Source: Streptomyces sp. NBC_00353
GTDB taxonomy: Bacteria; Actinomycetota; Actinomycetes; Streptomycetales; Streptomycetaceae
Length of the DNA stretch: 64,000 nt
Assembly (NCBI RefSeq): GCF_036108815.1
Contig: NZ_CP107985.1
Coordinates: 3,658,001-3,722,000, forward strand
Reading direction: 5' to 3'
In this document: positions 46,687 to 55,857 of the stretch, piece after piece
How the letters are laid out: each line of letters opens with the position of its first letter
Position numbering within the stretch: position 1 is the stretch's first letter
Notes under the pieces: generated by a model
Databases searched by the model: none
Seen by the model: the letters and a program-made list of their open reading frames with translations, nothing else
What the model was told of the DNA's origin: nothing
Program-made: the position numbers and the translations under genes

Positions 46687-47706
46687 TCAGACCCTCGGCT
46701 GCTGCTGCGTGATGCAGTGGATGCCTCCACCACCCGCGAAGATCGTACGTGCGTCGACCAGGGTCACGGTCCGCTCGGGGTAGAGGCGGCGGAAGATGCC
46801 CGCGGCGATCTCGTCGCGGGGGTCGTCGAAGCCGCACAGCACCACGCCGCCGTTGCAGACGTAGTGGTTGATGTACGAGTAGTCGACCCAGTGACCGTCC
46901 TCGTCCTGCACCACGGTCGGGGCAGGGACCTCGACGACCTCCAGGGGACGGCCCCGGGCGTCGGTCCGGGACCTGAGCATCTCCACGTTCTCCTTGCAGA
47001 GCTCGTGGTCGGGGTGGGACGGGTCCGGCTGGGTGTGGACGACGACGACTCCGGGGCCGGCGAACGCGGCGACGATGTCGACATGGCCGAGGGTGCCGAA
47101 GCCGTGCGGCGGGTAGTCGCCGGTCAGACCGCACTTCAGCCAGATCGCCTTCGTGGTGCCCAGCCTGGCGTGGATCTCGGCCTCGACCATTTCCTTGGTC
47201 CAGCCCGGGTTGCGTTCCTTGCCGAGCTGGACGGTCTCGGTGAGCAGGACGGTGCCCTCGCCGTCGACGTGGATGCCGCCGCCCTCGTTGACCAGCGGCG
47301 AACTGTGCACGGGGACCCCTGCGAGATCCGCGACATGACGCGCGATCTTCGCATCGTGTTCCCAGGTCGCCCAGTCCTGTGCGCCCCAGCCGTTGAAGAC
47401 CCAGTCCACGGCGGCCAGTTGGCTGCCGTCAGTGACGAAGGTCGGACCGATGTCACGCATCCAGGCGTCGTCCAGTTCGCGCTCGGCCAGGTCGATGTCC
47501 GGTCCGAGTGCGGCGCGGGCGTCCTCCGCCTGGCCGGGACCGACGACCATGGTGACCGGCTCGAAGCGGCGTACGGCGCGGGCCACCGAGGCCCATGCCC
47601 TGCGGGACTCGGCGAGGTCGTCACCGGTGAACGTGACGTTGGGTCCCGGCCAGGCCATCCAGGTGCGCTCGTGCGGGGCCCACTCGGGCGGCATACGGAA
47701 GCTCAT
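46687..47706 (-). CDS. aguA: agmatine deiminase
   Basis: A 339-residue guanidine-group hydrolase (porphyromonas-type peptidylarginine deiminase superfamily) that converts agmatine to N-carbamoylputrescine and ammonia. Signature residues: RMPPEWAPHERTWMAWP at the start, DAWMRDIGPTFV, the NEGGGIHVDG motif with acidic and His residues, GHVDIVAAF, and catalytic Cys in GGGGIHCITQQQP. The ATG has GAGGAG 6 nt upstream. It lies 19 bp after the urease-like alpha gene. No carbamoylputrescine amidase (AguB) gene is nearby. Confidence 0.92.
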   Translation of the reverse strand: MSFRMPPEWAPHERTWMAWPGPNVTFTGDDLAESRRAWASVARAVRRFEPVTMVVGPGQAEDARAALGPDIDLAERELDDAWMRDIGPTFVTDGSQLAAVDWVFNGWGAQDWATWEHDAKIARHVADLAGVPVHSSPLVNEGGGIHVDGEGTVLLTETVQLGKERNPGWTKEMVEAEIHARLGTTKAIWLKCGLTGDYPPHGFGTLGHVDIVAAFAGPGVVVVHTQPDPSHPDHELCKENVEMLRSRTDARGRPLEVVEVPAPTVVQDEDGHWVDYSYINHYVCNGGVVLCGFDDPRDEIAAGIFRRLYPERTVTLVDARTIFAGGGGIHCITQQQPRV

Positions 47707-47725
47707 GTCGTCGGACTCCTCGTTC

Positions 47726-49408
47726 TTACAGGAAATAGAGACGGTTGAGGGAGATCGATTCGGCGGGTCCCGAGCGCACCGGGTCACCGTCCAGCGTGAC
47801 CAGGCCGCTGTGCCCGTCCACCGCCACGTCCCCGATACGGGAGTTGAGCCGGAGATCGGCCGGGCCGATCCCGCGGGTGCCGCGTACGGCGACCCTGCGC
47901 CGTCGCGTCGGCATCTGGTCGGAGCCCAGCTCGGTCGCGGCCTTTGCCACGAAGGCCACCGAGAGGTCCGCGGGGGTCGCGCCGTACGCTCCGAACTGCG
48001 GTCCCAGGACGAGGGGTTCACAGGTGTCGGTCGCGGCGTTGGGGTCGCCCGTCACTCCGTAGGCCGGGAAGCCCGACTTCAGCACGAGCTGGGGCTTGGC
48101 ACCGAAGTACTGCGGCTTCCAGAGCACGATGTCGGCGAGCTTGCCCACCTCGATCGATCCGATCTCGTGCGCGAGACCGTGCGCGATGGCGGGGTTGATC
48201 GTCAGCTTCGCCATGTAGCGCAGCACCCGGGCGTTGTCGTCGTGCGCGCCGTCGCCCTCCATCGGGCCCAGCTCGGCCTTCATCTTCCCGGCCATGGCGA
48301 AGGTGCGGCGTACGGTCTCGCCCGCGCGCCCCATCCCCTGGGCGTCCGACGAGGTGATGCCGATCGCGCCGAGGTCGTGCAGCACGTCCTCGGCGCCCAT
48401 CGTCCCGGCCCTGATCCGGTCCCGCGCCATGGCGGCGTCCCCGGGCAGGTCGGTCTTGAGGTCGTGTACGGAGACGATCATCCCGTAGTGCTCGGCGACC
48501 GCGTCCCGGCCGAACGGCAGGGTCGGATTGGTGGAGGAGCCGATGACGTTCGGGACGCCCGCCATCTTGAGGACGTTCGGTACGTGCCCGCCCCCGCAGC
48601 CCTCGATGTGGAAGGCGTGGATCGTCCGGCCGTCCAGGACGCGCAGGGTGTCCTCGACGGAAAGGCATTCGTTCAGCCCGTCGCTGTGGAGCGCGACCTG
48701 TACGTCGTGCTCCTCGGCGACCCGCAGGGCCGTGTCGAGCGCCCGGGTGTGCGCGCCCATGTCCTCGTGCACCTTGAAGCCGGACGCGCCGCCTTCGGCG
48801 AGCGCCTCCACCAGCGGCGCGTCGTCGGAGGACGAACCGCGGGCCAGGAAGCCGATGTTGACCGGCCAGGCGTCGAAGGCGTTGAAGGCGTGGCGCAGCG
48901 CCCACGGCGAGTTGACACCGACGCCCCAGACGGGGCCGAACTCCTGGCCGATGACGGTGGTGACACCGGAGGCGAGCGAGGCCTCCATGATGCGCGGCGA
49001 GAGCAGATGGATATGGGTGTCGACGGCGCCGGCCGTGGCGATCATGCCCTCGCCGGACACGATCGTGGTGCCCGTACCGACGACGACGTCCACGCCGTCG
49101 AGCGTGTCCGGGTTCCCGGCCCGTCCGATCGAGCAGATCCGGCCTTCGCGGATGCCGATGGAGACCTTCCGGATGCCCAGCGCCGCGTCGATGACCAGCA
49201 CATTGCTGATGACGACGTCACAGGTGTCGCGTACGGCGGCGGCCTTGAGGTGCAGGCCGTCGCGCGCGGTCTTGCCGAAACCGGCCAGGAACTCGTCGCC
49301 GGGCGCCTGCGCGTCCGACTCGACGCGCACCACCAGGCCGGAGTCGCCGAGGACGACCCGGTCGCCGGCGCGCGGCCCGTGGACCGATGCGTATGCATAG
49401 GGGTCCAT
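47726..49408 (-). CDS. ureC: divergent urease alpha subunit
   Basis: A 560-residue protein with the urease alpha fold. All nickel-ligand motifs remain: DTHIH, carbamylated-type K212 in GFKVHED, LHSDGLNE, HIEGCGGGH and SSDAQGMGR. The mobile flap is atypical: canonical VCHH is replaced by SVHD around H315, so the flap Cys is absent, and the carbamyl-Lys neighbourhood has Met where Trp is usual (HEDMG). Its start shares one base with the ureAB stop (TGATG). No ureD, E, F or G genes lie nearby. Substrate may be urea or a substituted urea. Confidence 0.88.
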   Translation of the reverse strand: MDPYAYASVHGPRAGDRVVLGDSGLVVRVESDAQAPGDEFLAGFGKTARDGLHLKAAAVRDTCDVVISNVLVIDAALGIRKVSIGIREGRICSIGRAGNPDTLDGVDVVVGTGTTIVSGEGMIATAGAVDTHIHLLSPRIMEASLASGVTTVIGQEFGPVWGVGVNSPWALRHAFNAFDAWPVNIGFLARGSSSDDAPLVEALAEGGASGFKVHEDMGAHTRALDTALRVAEEHDVQVALHSDGLNECLSVEDTLRVLDGRTIHAFHIEGCGGGHVPNVLKMAGVPNVIGSSTNPTLPFGRDAVAEHYGMIVSVHDLKTDLPGDAAMARDRIRAGTMGAEDVLHDLGAIGITSSDAQGMGRAGETVRRTFAMAGKMKAELGPMEGDGAHDDNARVLRYMAKLTINPAIAHGLAHEIGSIEVGKLADIVLWKPQYFGAKPQLVLKSGFPAYGVTGDPNAATDTCEPLVLGPQFGAYGATPADLSVAFVAKAATELGSDQMPTRRRRVAVRGTRGIGPADLRLNSRIGDVAVDGHSGLVTLDGDPVRSGPAESISLNRLYFL

Positions 49409-50103
49409 CAGGCGTCCTCCGCTCCGAGATAGCCGCAGGCCGCCGCACGCCGCAGGGCCTCTTCCTTCGCTCCGGGCGCGTCCAGCGGACCGTCGACCAG
49501 ACCCGCGAAGCCGATCGCGATCCGGGCGCCGCCGATCGGCAGCAGGCCGACCTCGGTCTCGCCGCCCGGGTCGAAGCGGACCGACGCTCCGGCCGGGACG
49601 CACAGCCGCATTCCGTACGCCGCGGCCCGGTCGAAGTCGAGCCGCGGGTTGGCCTCGAAGAAGTGGAAGTGCGAGGTGACGCTGACCGGGACGGTCGCGG
49701 TGTTGCGCACGGTCAGCCGCAATTCGGGCCGGGGCTCGGCGTGCGGCGGTGCGGGCAGTACGGCGCCGGGCGCGGCGTCCGCCGGCCGTACTCCGGTGCC
49801 GGCGCCTATGGGGTCGGAGACGACGGCGAGCCGGGACCCGTCGTCGAAGACGGCCTCCACATGCACCTCCGTGACCACGTCCGCCACGCCGGGCAGGACG
49901 TCGTCGGGTCCCAGCACGCTGCGCGCGGCGTCGATCGCCTCCGCGAGCCGCCGCCCGTCCCGGGCCGCCTCGCAGACGGTGTCCGCGATGAGCGCGGTCG
50001 CCTCGGGGATATTGAGCCTCAGGCCACGCGCGCGGCGTGCCCGTGCCAGTTCGGCGGCGCCGAAGAGCAGCAGCCGGTCACGCTCGGTCGGGGTCAGTCG
50101 CAC
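49408..50103 (-). CDS. ureAB: fused urease gamma-beta subunit
   Basis: A 231-residue fusion: UreA-like gamma domain at 1-100 (LTPTERDRLLLFGAAELARAR, ADTVCEAARDGR) and UreB-like beta domain at about 125-215 (VTSHFHFFEANPRLDFDR, FDPGGETEV). The GTG start has AGGAGGTG upstream. First gene of the operon ureAB-ureC-aguA-tetR. Confidence 0.93.
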   Translation of the reverse strand: MRLTPTERDRLLLFGAAELARARRARGLRLNIPEATALIADTVCEAARDGRRLAEAIDAARSVLGPDDVLPGVADVVTEVHVEAVFDDGSRLAVVSDPIGAGTGVRPADAAPGAVLPAPPHAEPRPELRLTVRNTATVPVSVTSHFHFFEANPRLDFDRAAAYGMRLCVPAGASVRFDPGGETEVGLLPIGGARIAIGFAGLVDGPLDAPGAKEEALRRAAACGYLGAEDA

Positions 50104-50301
50104 GTCACCACACCTCCTGTTTGAGCATCACTCTAACCATGGATTCCCCGTATGAAAACCATTGGTGAGGCGCGCACTCGGCATCACATAGAGCGGCACT
50201 CAAATCGTCGGGCAGGGATGGACTCGTGCGCGCAGCGCTCCGCGCGACCTCGTCCCGAAAGCCGTCAGCCCGGGCGACCGGCACGCGGGGGCGGCCGCGC
50301 G

Positions 50302-50350
50302 CAAAAACGACTTCGCCCGCCCTGGCGGCTGCCGGGGCGGGCGAAGTCGT
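50302..50350 (-). terminator. terminator of ilvE
   Basis: ACGACTTCGCCCGCC and its exact complement form a 15-bp stem with a 14-nt loop; on the minus strand it is followed by TTTTT. It separates ilvE from the urease-like operon. Confidence 0.9.
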
Positions 50351-50363
50351 ACGGGACCGTGAA

Positions 50364-51452
50364 TCACCCGAGCGGGTGCATCCAGCCGTGGGTGTCCTCC
50401 GCGATACCGCGCTGGACGTCGAGGAGCCGGTCGCGCAGCTTCATCGTGACCTCGCCGGGCTTGCCGTCGCTCTGGGTCCACTCGCCGCCCGCGGACTTGA
50501 CGACGCCGACGGGGGTGATGACGGCCGCGGTGCCACAGGCGAAGACCTCGGTGAGGGTGCCGTTCTCGGTGTCGGCGCGCCACTGGTCGATGGAGACGCG
50601 ACCCTCCTCGGACTCGTAGCCGAGGTCACGGGCGACCCGGAGCAGCGAGTCACGGGTGACACCGGCGAGCAGCGAGCCGGTCAGGGCCGGGGTGACGATC
50701 TTGTCCCCGTACACGAAGTACAGGTTCATGCCACCGAGCTCCTCGACCCACTTGTGCTCGACCGCGTCGAGGTAGGCGACCTGCTCGCAGCCCTTCTCGG
50801 CGGCCTCGGCCTGGGCGAGGAGGGACGCGGCGTAGTTGCCGCCGGTCTTGGCGTCGCCCATGCCGCCGGGGACGGCGCGGACCCGGTTCTCGGAGAGCCA
50901 GATGGAGACCGGCTTCACACCGCCGGGGAAGTAGGCGCCGGCGGGCGAGGCGATGACGATGAAGAGGTACTCGTTGGCGGGCTTCACACCGAGGCCGACC
51001 TCGGACGCGATCATGAAGGGGCGCAGGTAGAGCGACTCCTCGCCGCCGTGCGCCGGAACCCATGCCTTGTCCTGCTGGACCAGCACGTCGCACGCCTCGA
51101 TGAACGTCTCCACCGGCAGCTCGGGCATGGCGAGACGGTGCGCGGAACGCTGGAAGCGCTTGGCGTTGGCCTCGGGGCGGAACGTGGCCACCGATCCGTC
51201 GGGCTGGCGGTAGGCCTTGAGCCCCTCGAAGATCTCCTGCGCGTAGTGCAGGACGTTGGTGGCGGGGTCGATCGACAGCGGGCCGTAGGGGACGAGCTGG
51301 CCGTCGTGCCAGCCGCGGCCTTCGGTCCACTTGATGATCACCATGTGATCGGTGAAGTAGCGGCCGAATCCGGGGTTGGCCAGGATCGCCTCGCGCTCCG
51401 CGTCGGACAGCGGGGTGGAAGAAGGCTTGAGCTCGATCGTGGGCGTCGTCAT
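50364..51452 (-). CDS. ilvE: branched-chain amino acid aminotransferase
   Basis: A 362-residue fold-type IV PLP enzyme that interconverts Leu, Ile and Val with their 2-oxo acids. Sequence marks: YFTDHMVIIKWTEGRGWHD, HYAQEIFEGLKAYR, the Schiff-base Lys in YLDAVEHKWVEELGGMN, and CGTAAVITPVG near the end. Neighbour leuB supports a branched-chain role. Confidence 0.96.
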   Translation of the reverse strand: MTTPTIELKPSSTPLSDAEREAILANPGFGRYFTDHMVIIKWTEGRGWHDGQLVPYGPLSIDPATNVLHYAQEIFEGLKAYRQPDGSVATFRPEANAKRFQRSAHRLAMPELPVETFIEACDVLVQQDKAWVPAHGGEESLYLRPFMIASEVGLGVKPANEYLFIVIASPAGAYFPGGVKPVSIWLSENRVRAVPGGMGDAKTGGNYAASLLAQAEAAEKGCEQVAYLDAVEHKWVEELGGMNLYFVYGDKIVTPALTGSLLAGVTRDSLLRVARDLGYESEEGRVSIDQWRADTENGTLTEVFACGTAAVITPVGVVKSAGGEWTQSDGKPGEVTMKLRDRLLDVQRGIAEDTHGWMHPLG

Positions 51453-51693
51453 GAGTGCGTGTCCTTCACCGGTTTTGTGTGTGAGGGACCGCGCTCACGC
51501 CGCTCCTGTCAGACAGGTGCTAGGACGTCCGAGCTTTATCACAAGCCACGGCCCCGTTCGATTATCGCTCGATGGGGGCCATGCACGAAATGACGTGATT
51601 GCGGTCCAGGGATCGATGGTGGCACCCGGGACCACGCAGGAGAAGCCGCCGGGTGCGGTTGCGACCCGGCGGCTTCGAAGTGGAGTCGTCAGG
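51453..51693 (-). other. ilvE leader and leuB terminator region
   Basis: 241 bp between leuB and ilvE. A perfect 13-bp hairpin (GAAGCCGCCGGGT, 51642-51676) ends leuB. A second hairpin at 51550-51580 (GGCCCC...GGGGCC with an inner TCGA stem) lies in the ilvE leader and overlaps a six-codon ORF (MAPIER). Whether it regulates ilvE is unknown. Confidence 0.6.
51642..51676 (-). terminator. terminator of leuB
   Basis: GAAGCCGCCGGGT / ACCCGGCGGCTTC, a perfect 13-bp stem with loop GCGGTTGCG, 18 bp past the leuB stop. Confidence 0.85.
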
Positions 51694-52734
51694 TCAGCTC
51701 GCTACGCGTACCGCGAGCGCGTCGCCGATTTCCGAGGTGGTACGAGGGGTGTCGCCACGCTCCGCGAGGTCGGCGGAGACGGCGTCCTCGATGCGCACGG
51801 CCTCGGCCTCGTAGCCGAGGTGGCGCAGCAGGAGGGCGACGGAGAGGATCGCGGCCGTGGGGTCGGCCTTGCCCTGACCCGCGATGTCCGGGGCGGAGCC
51901 GTGGACCGGCTCGAACATCGAGGGGAACTCGCCGCTCGGGTTGATGTTGCCCGAGGCCGCGACGCCGATGCCGCCGGAGACGGCCGCGGCGAGGTCGGTG
52001 ATGATGTCGCCGAAGAGGTTGTCGGTGACGATCACGTCGAACCGCTCGGGCTGCGTGACGAGGAAGATCGTCGCCGCGTCCACGTGCAGGTAGTCGGTGG
52101 TGACGTCCGGGAACTCGGCCGCGACCTTGTTGAAGATGTTGGTCCACAGGTGCCCGGCATAGGTCAGCACGTTGTTCTTGTGGACCAGCGTCAGCTTCTT
52201 GCGCGGGCGTGCCTGGGCGCGGGCGAAGGCGTCACGGACCACACGCTCGACGCCGAACGCGGTGTTGACCGAGACCTCGGTGGCGACCTCGTGCGGGGTG
52301 CCGGTGCGGATCGAGCCGCCGTTGCCGGTGTACGGGCCCTCGGTGCCCTCGCGGACCACGACGAAGTCGATCTCCGGCTGACCCTTGAGCGGGGTCGCGA
52401 CACCCGGAAGGAGCTTCGACGGCCGCAGGTTCACATGGTGGTCGAAGAGGAAACGGAGCTTCAGCAGAAAGCCGCGCTCCAGGACGCCGGACGGGACCGA
52501 GGGGTCACCGATCGCACCGAGCAGGATTGCGTCGTGCTGCTTGAGCGCCTGGACATCCGCGTCGGTGAGGGTCTCACCGGTCGCGTGGTACCGCTTGGCG
52601 CCGAAGTCGAACTCCTTGGTCTCCAGCTTCACATCCTGCGGGAGAACAGCATTGAGGACCTTGAGGCCCTGAGCCACGACCTCCTGGCCGATACCGTCAC
52701 CAGGGATCACTGCGAGATTGATGCTGCGAGACAT
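51694..52734 (-). CDS. leuB: 3-isopropylmalate dehydrogenase
   Basis: A 346-residue NAD-dependent beta-decarboxylating dehydrogenase of leucine biosynthesis. Marks: IPGDGIGQEV at the start, VVREGTEGPYTGNGG, and the catalytic DNLFGDIITDLAAAVSGG and EPVHGSAPDIAGQGKADP stretches. ATG with AAGGTG upstream. Length typical of the actinomycete form. Confidence 0.96.
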   Translation of the reverse strand: MSRSINLAVIPGDGIGQEVVAQGLKVLNAVLPQDVKLETKEFDFGAKRYHATGETLTDADVQALKQHDAILLGAIGDPSVPSGVLERGFLLKLRFLFDHHVNLRPSKLLPGVATPLKGQPEIDFVVVREGTEGPYTGNGGSIRTGTPHEVATEVSVNTAFGVERVVRDAFARAQARPRKKLTLVHKNNVLTYAGHLWTNIFNKVAAEFPDVTTDYLHVDAATIFLVTQPERFDVIVTDNLFGDIITDLAAAVSGGIGVAASGNINPSGEFPSMFEPVHGSAPDIAGQGKADPTAAILSVALLLRHLGYEAEAVRIEDAVSADLAERGDTPRTTSEIGDALAVRVAS

Positions 52735-52862
52735 ATCGGCACCTTACTGCTCGTCCCACCCCATGACATTTTGCGTCCACCATACGGACACATGGGGAGC
52801 TGTACGTGTACCGTTCACCCACTCGACCGGAAGGCGTCAGCCGACGGGTGGATGTTCTCGCC

Positions 52863-54437
52863 ATGGACATCCCTCGCTTCGGTATCCCCGAGAAGCTCGC
52901 CGACCGAATGAGCATGGCTGAGCAGCACGACTATCTGCGCACCCGGCTCACCCGGCGGGGCGCGCTCCGCGCCGGTGCGGCGACCGCCGCCGTCGTAGGC
53001 GCCGGCCTCTCCACCGGGCTCGCCGCCTCGCCCGCCTACGCCGCGCCCACCGTGCTCTCCTCGCGCAACTCCTCCACTCAGGTGGACGGTTCGCTGGTCG
53101 CCCCGTTCGGCCGGCATCTCGCGTACGGCGCCGACCCGAAGACCCAGATGCGGATCTCCTGGCAGGTTCCGTTCGCCGTCGGGCGCCCGTACATCCGGAT
53201 CGGGCTCAAGCCGTGGGCGCTGAGCCGGAAGATCGACGCCGAGGTGCGGCATCTGACGACCCCGCTGCTGAACGACGGCAAGATCGCGGCCGCCGAGCAG
53301 TTCTACGTACACGCGGGACTGGACCGGCTGCAGCCCGGCACGACGTACTACTACGGCGTCGGCCACGACGGCTTCGACCCGGCCGACACCCGCAACCTGG
53401 GCGCTCTCGGCACCTTCACCACCGCGCCCTCGCACGCCGAGCCCTTCACCTTCACGGCCTTCGGCGACCAGGGCGTCAGCTATCACGCCCTCGGCAACGA
53501 CCAGCTGATCCTGGGCCAGAACCCGGCCTTCCACCTGCACGCGGGCGACATCTGCTACGCCGACCCGTCCGGTTCCGGCCAGTCGAGCGACACGTACGAC
53601 GCCCGCACCTGGGACCAGTTCCTGGCGCAGACGGAAACCGTGTCGAAGACCGTGCCGTGGATGGTGACCACCGGCAACCACGACATGGAGGCCTGGTACT
53701 CGCCCGACGGCTACGGCGGCCAGAACGCCCGCTGGTCACTGCCGGACAACGGCCCCGACCCGGTGGGCCAGCCCGGCGCCTACTCGTTCGTGCACGGCAA
53801 TGTCGGCGTGGTCGCGCTCGACGCCAACGACGTCTCGTACGAGATCCCCGCCAACTTCGGGATCAGCGACGGCGGGCAGACCCGCTGGCTCGACCGGCGT
53901 CTCGGTGAGCTGCGGGCCCGTCACGACGTCGACTTCATCGTCGTGTTCTTCCACCACTGCGCCTTCTCGACGACCAACGCGCACGCCTCGGACGGCGGGG
54001 TGCGGGACGCCTGGGTGCCGCTCTTCGAGAAGCACCAGGTGGACCTGGTCATCAATGGCCACAACCACGTCTACGAGCGCACCGACGCGATCCTGAAGAA
54101 CGCGGTCGCGCGGAAGGTGCCGATCGGCGAACGCACCGACCCGACGCGGGACGGCATCGTGTACGTCACGGCGGGCGGAGCGGGCAAGGCGCTGTACGAC
54201 TTCCCGGCGCCGGACACGTACGAGGGGCACGTCGCGGACCAGGAGAGCGTGAACACGTACCACGTGGTCAAGGGCGGCGGCAGGGCCACCGAGACCGTGG
54301 AGTGGTCGCGGGTGCGCTACACCGGCTTCTCGTTCCTCGCGGTCGAGGTCGAGCCCGGGCGGCACGCCCGGATGAAGGTCACTGCGCTCGCCGAGTCGGG
54401 CGAGCGCATCGACCACTTCGAGATCAGCCGCGGATGA
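52863..54437 (+). CDS. Tat-exported purple-acid-phosphatase-like metallophosphoesterase
   Basis: A 524-residue secreted phosphatase. A long N-region precedes a twin-arginine signal (TRRGALRAG) and an Ala-rich stretch ending near YAAP. An N-terminal Fn3-like domain is followed by the dinuclear-metal core: FTAFGDQG, HAGDICYA with Tyr ligand, TTGNHD, FFHH and NGHNHVYER. It probably acts on phosphomonoesters or phosphodiesters outside the cell. I use the ATG at 52863; a GTG at 52806 would add 19 residues. Confidence 0.88.
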   Translation: MDIPRFGIPEKLADRMSMAEQHDYLRTRLTRRGALRAGAATAAVVGAGLSTGLAASPAYAAPTVLSSRNSSTQVDGSLVAPFGRHLAYGADPKTQMRISWQVPFAVGRPYIRIGLKPWALSRKIDAEVRHLTTPLLNDGKIAAAEQFYVHAGLDRLQPGTTYYYGVGHDGFDPADTRNLGALGTFTTAPSHAEPFTFTAFGDQGVSYHALGNDQLILGQNPAFHLHAGDICYADPSGSGQSSDTYDARTWDQFLAQTETVSKTVPWMVTTGNHDMEAWYSPDGYGGQNARWSLPDNGPDPVGQPGAYSFVHGNVGVVALDANDVSYEIPANFGISDGGQTRWLDRRLGELRARHDVDFIVVFFHHCAFSTTNAHASDGGVRDAWVPLFEKHQVDLVINGHNHVYERTDAILKNAVARKVPIGERTDPTRDGIVYVTAGGAGKALYDFPAPDTYEGHVADQESVNTYHVVKGGGRATETVEWSRVRYTGFSFLAVEVEPGRHARMKVTALAESGERIDHFEISRG

Positions 54438-54454
54438 GCTGAACCCCGCCGGTC

Positions 54455-54583
54455 TCAGTGACCGGTGGAGCCGCCGTTGTCCCTGCGGTCGAGGGCTCGC
54501 TGCAGGGCGGCGGCGGCATTCTGGCGCTCCGACTCGGTCGGGCGGTGGGTGTGACGGACGCGGCGGACAGTCGTCTCGGCCAT
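54455..54583 (-). CDS. 42-aa basic/hydrophilic small protein
   Basis: A short Arg/His/Gln-rich helical protein (MAETTVRRVRHTHRP, then SERQNAAAALQRALDRRD). I recall similar small proteins in other Streptomyces but no function. The ATG has AAGGAG 10 nt upstream. Its leader contains the repeated GATTTCGAGATCG element. Confidence 0.7.
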   Translation of the reverse strand: MAETTVRRVRHTHRPTESERQNAAAALQRALDRRDNGGSTGH

Positions 54584-54610
54584 GGTGGATCGACTCCTTG
54601 AGATCGCGAG

Positions 54611-54661
54611 GATTTCGAGATCGAAAAATCGTGAACGTGATTTCGAGATCGGGATTTCGAG
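54611..54661. repeat. GATTTCGAGATCG repeats in leader of the 42-aa gene
   Basis: Full copies at 54611-54623 and 54639-54651 and a partial copy (GATTTCGAG) at 54653-54661, spaced 28 and 14 bp. The region is AT-rich by local standards. Confidence 0.75.
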
Positions 54662-54767
54662 GCGCCGGAAGGGGCGGGGAGCGGATGCCGCAGGGGTTGC
54701 CTGCATCGGGGCACGTGCTCACGACCGCCAGTCGCTGGATCTAGCGAGACGTTCGGCTTCTACAAAG

Positions 54768-55125
54768 CTAGGGCAGCCCGGCCGGTCTGTCTCCACAATT
54801 ACTCGGACTTCCTACTATCTGAGACGGAGGTTTGGCGCCGCCCGCCCGCAGTTCCCGGATCAGGGCCCGCACGGCCAGGGATCGTGCCTGCTCAGCGGTG
54901 GTGACATAGCCGACGGGCCGAGTCGACCGTTCCGGTCCGAGAGCGGTGATCTCGACGTTGTCGGGTACTCCCTCCAGGGAGAGCTGCGGCCTGATCGCCA
55001 TTCCGAGACCACGGGACACCATCGAGAGCACCGCTCCGTCGTCCTCGGCCTCCACCGTCGCCGCCGGGATCCATTCCTGCGCGGCCCACCGGTCCCGGAT
55101 GTACGAGGTGCAGTTCTCCGCCAGT
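54768..55125 (-). pseudogene. LysR-family regulator, 3' fragment only
   Basis: About 115 C-terminal residues of a LysR effector-binding domain are readable (ENCTSYIRDRWAAQEW, then EDDGAVLSMVSRGLGMAIRP, then PVGYVTTAEQARSLAVRALI). The HTH and most of the ligand domain are missing; upstream of about 55125 the DNA belongs to a phospholipase C gene on the other strand. Confidence 0.7.
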
Positions 55126-55129
55126 CGAC

Positions 55130-55750
55130 CAGGGGCAGCCATCAGCGCCTGGCGCCGCAAGGTCACCGGTGACCTGACCGGGGTCTTCGACTTCGCGCAT
55201 CCGGTGTACGAAGTGCCGTCGCTGCCCTCCACCGCCAAGGTGATCGGCATCGGCACCTGCGCCCCGCTGCCCAACCCGGCCCCGCAGACCAGCGGCGCTG
55301 CCCGCACAGGAGCCCGGCACCCGCCCGGCCCGCGCGCTGCCCTACCGGACGAACGGGGACCTGAACCGGCTGGAGTTCGGCACCGCCGGGAAGATCCTGG
55401 CCTGGTTCTCCATGGCCAACCAGGGCGCCCCCGCAAGGAGCGCCGCGCACCTCTCGATCCAGCCGACCGTGTACCGCTCGACCGAACCCTGGCAGTACAC
55501 GGTCGACGCGGGCGGAACGGCGTCCGACTGCTTGAACATCGGTACGGGGTACGGCGACGGGAAGTACGACATCACCATGACCGGCCCCAACCGGTTCCTT
55601 CGCCGCTTCACCGGGGACACCACGAAGCCCGGCAAGACCTTGGAGGTCGCCGCCGCACCGGACACCGGCAGGACCGCCATCTGGTTCCGGCTGTCCAACG
55701 CGTCCACCGCAGCGGTGAAGTTCACCCTCGGATCGAACAACTACCGTGCC
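55130..55750 (+). pseudogene. phospholipase C, 3' fragment with frameshift
   Basis: C-terminal part of a secreted non-haemolytic-type phospholipase C. The first part reads ISAWRRKVTGDLTGVFDF and continues to about 55290. The reading then moves to another frame, which continues through PGTRPARALPYRTNGD and a DUF756-type beta domain (KYDITMTGPNRFLRRFTG) to about 55745. The catalytic N-terminus is missing and no start remains. Confidence 0.7.
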
Positions 55751-55857
55751 CCGACGATCAGGTCCTGCAGGCCGCCGCCCTCAGCAGCTGCAGGCGCGTC
55801 TCTCCTGCTTGCAGTGCCACCGCGGCCCGGGACGCGGTGGCACTGCGGCAGGTCCCG

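Noticed and set aside
51562..51582. Six-codon ORF (MAPIER) in the ilvE leader as an attenuator peptide
   Set aside because: Single Ile codon, no ribosome site, and no T-tailed terminator before ilvE.
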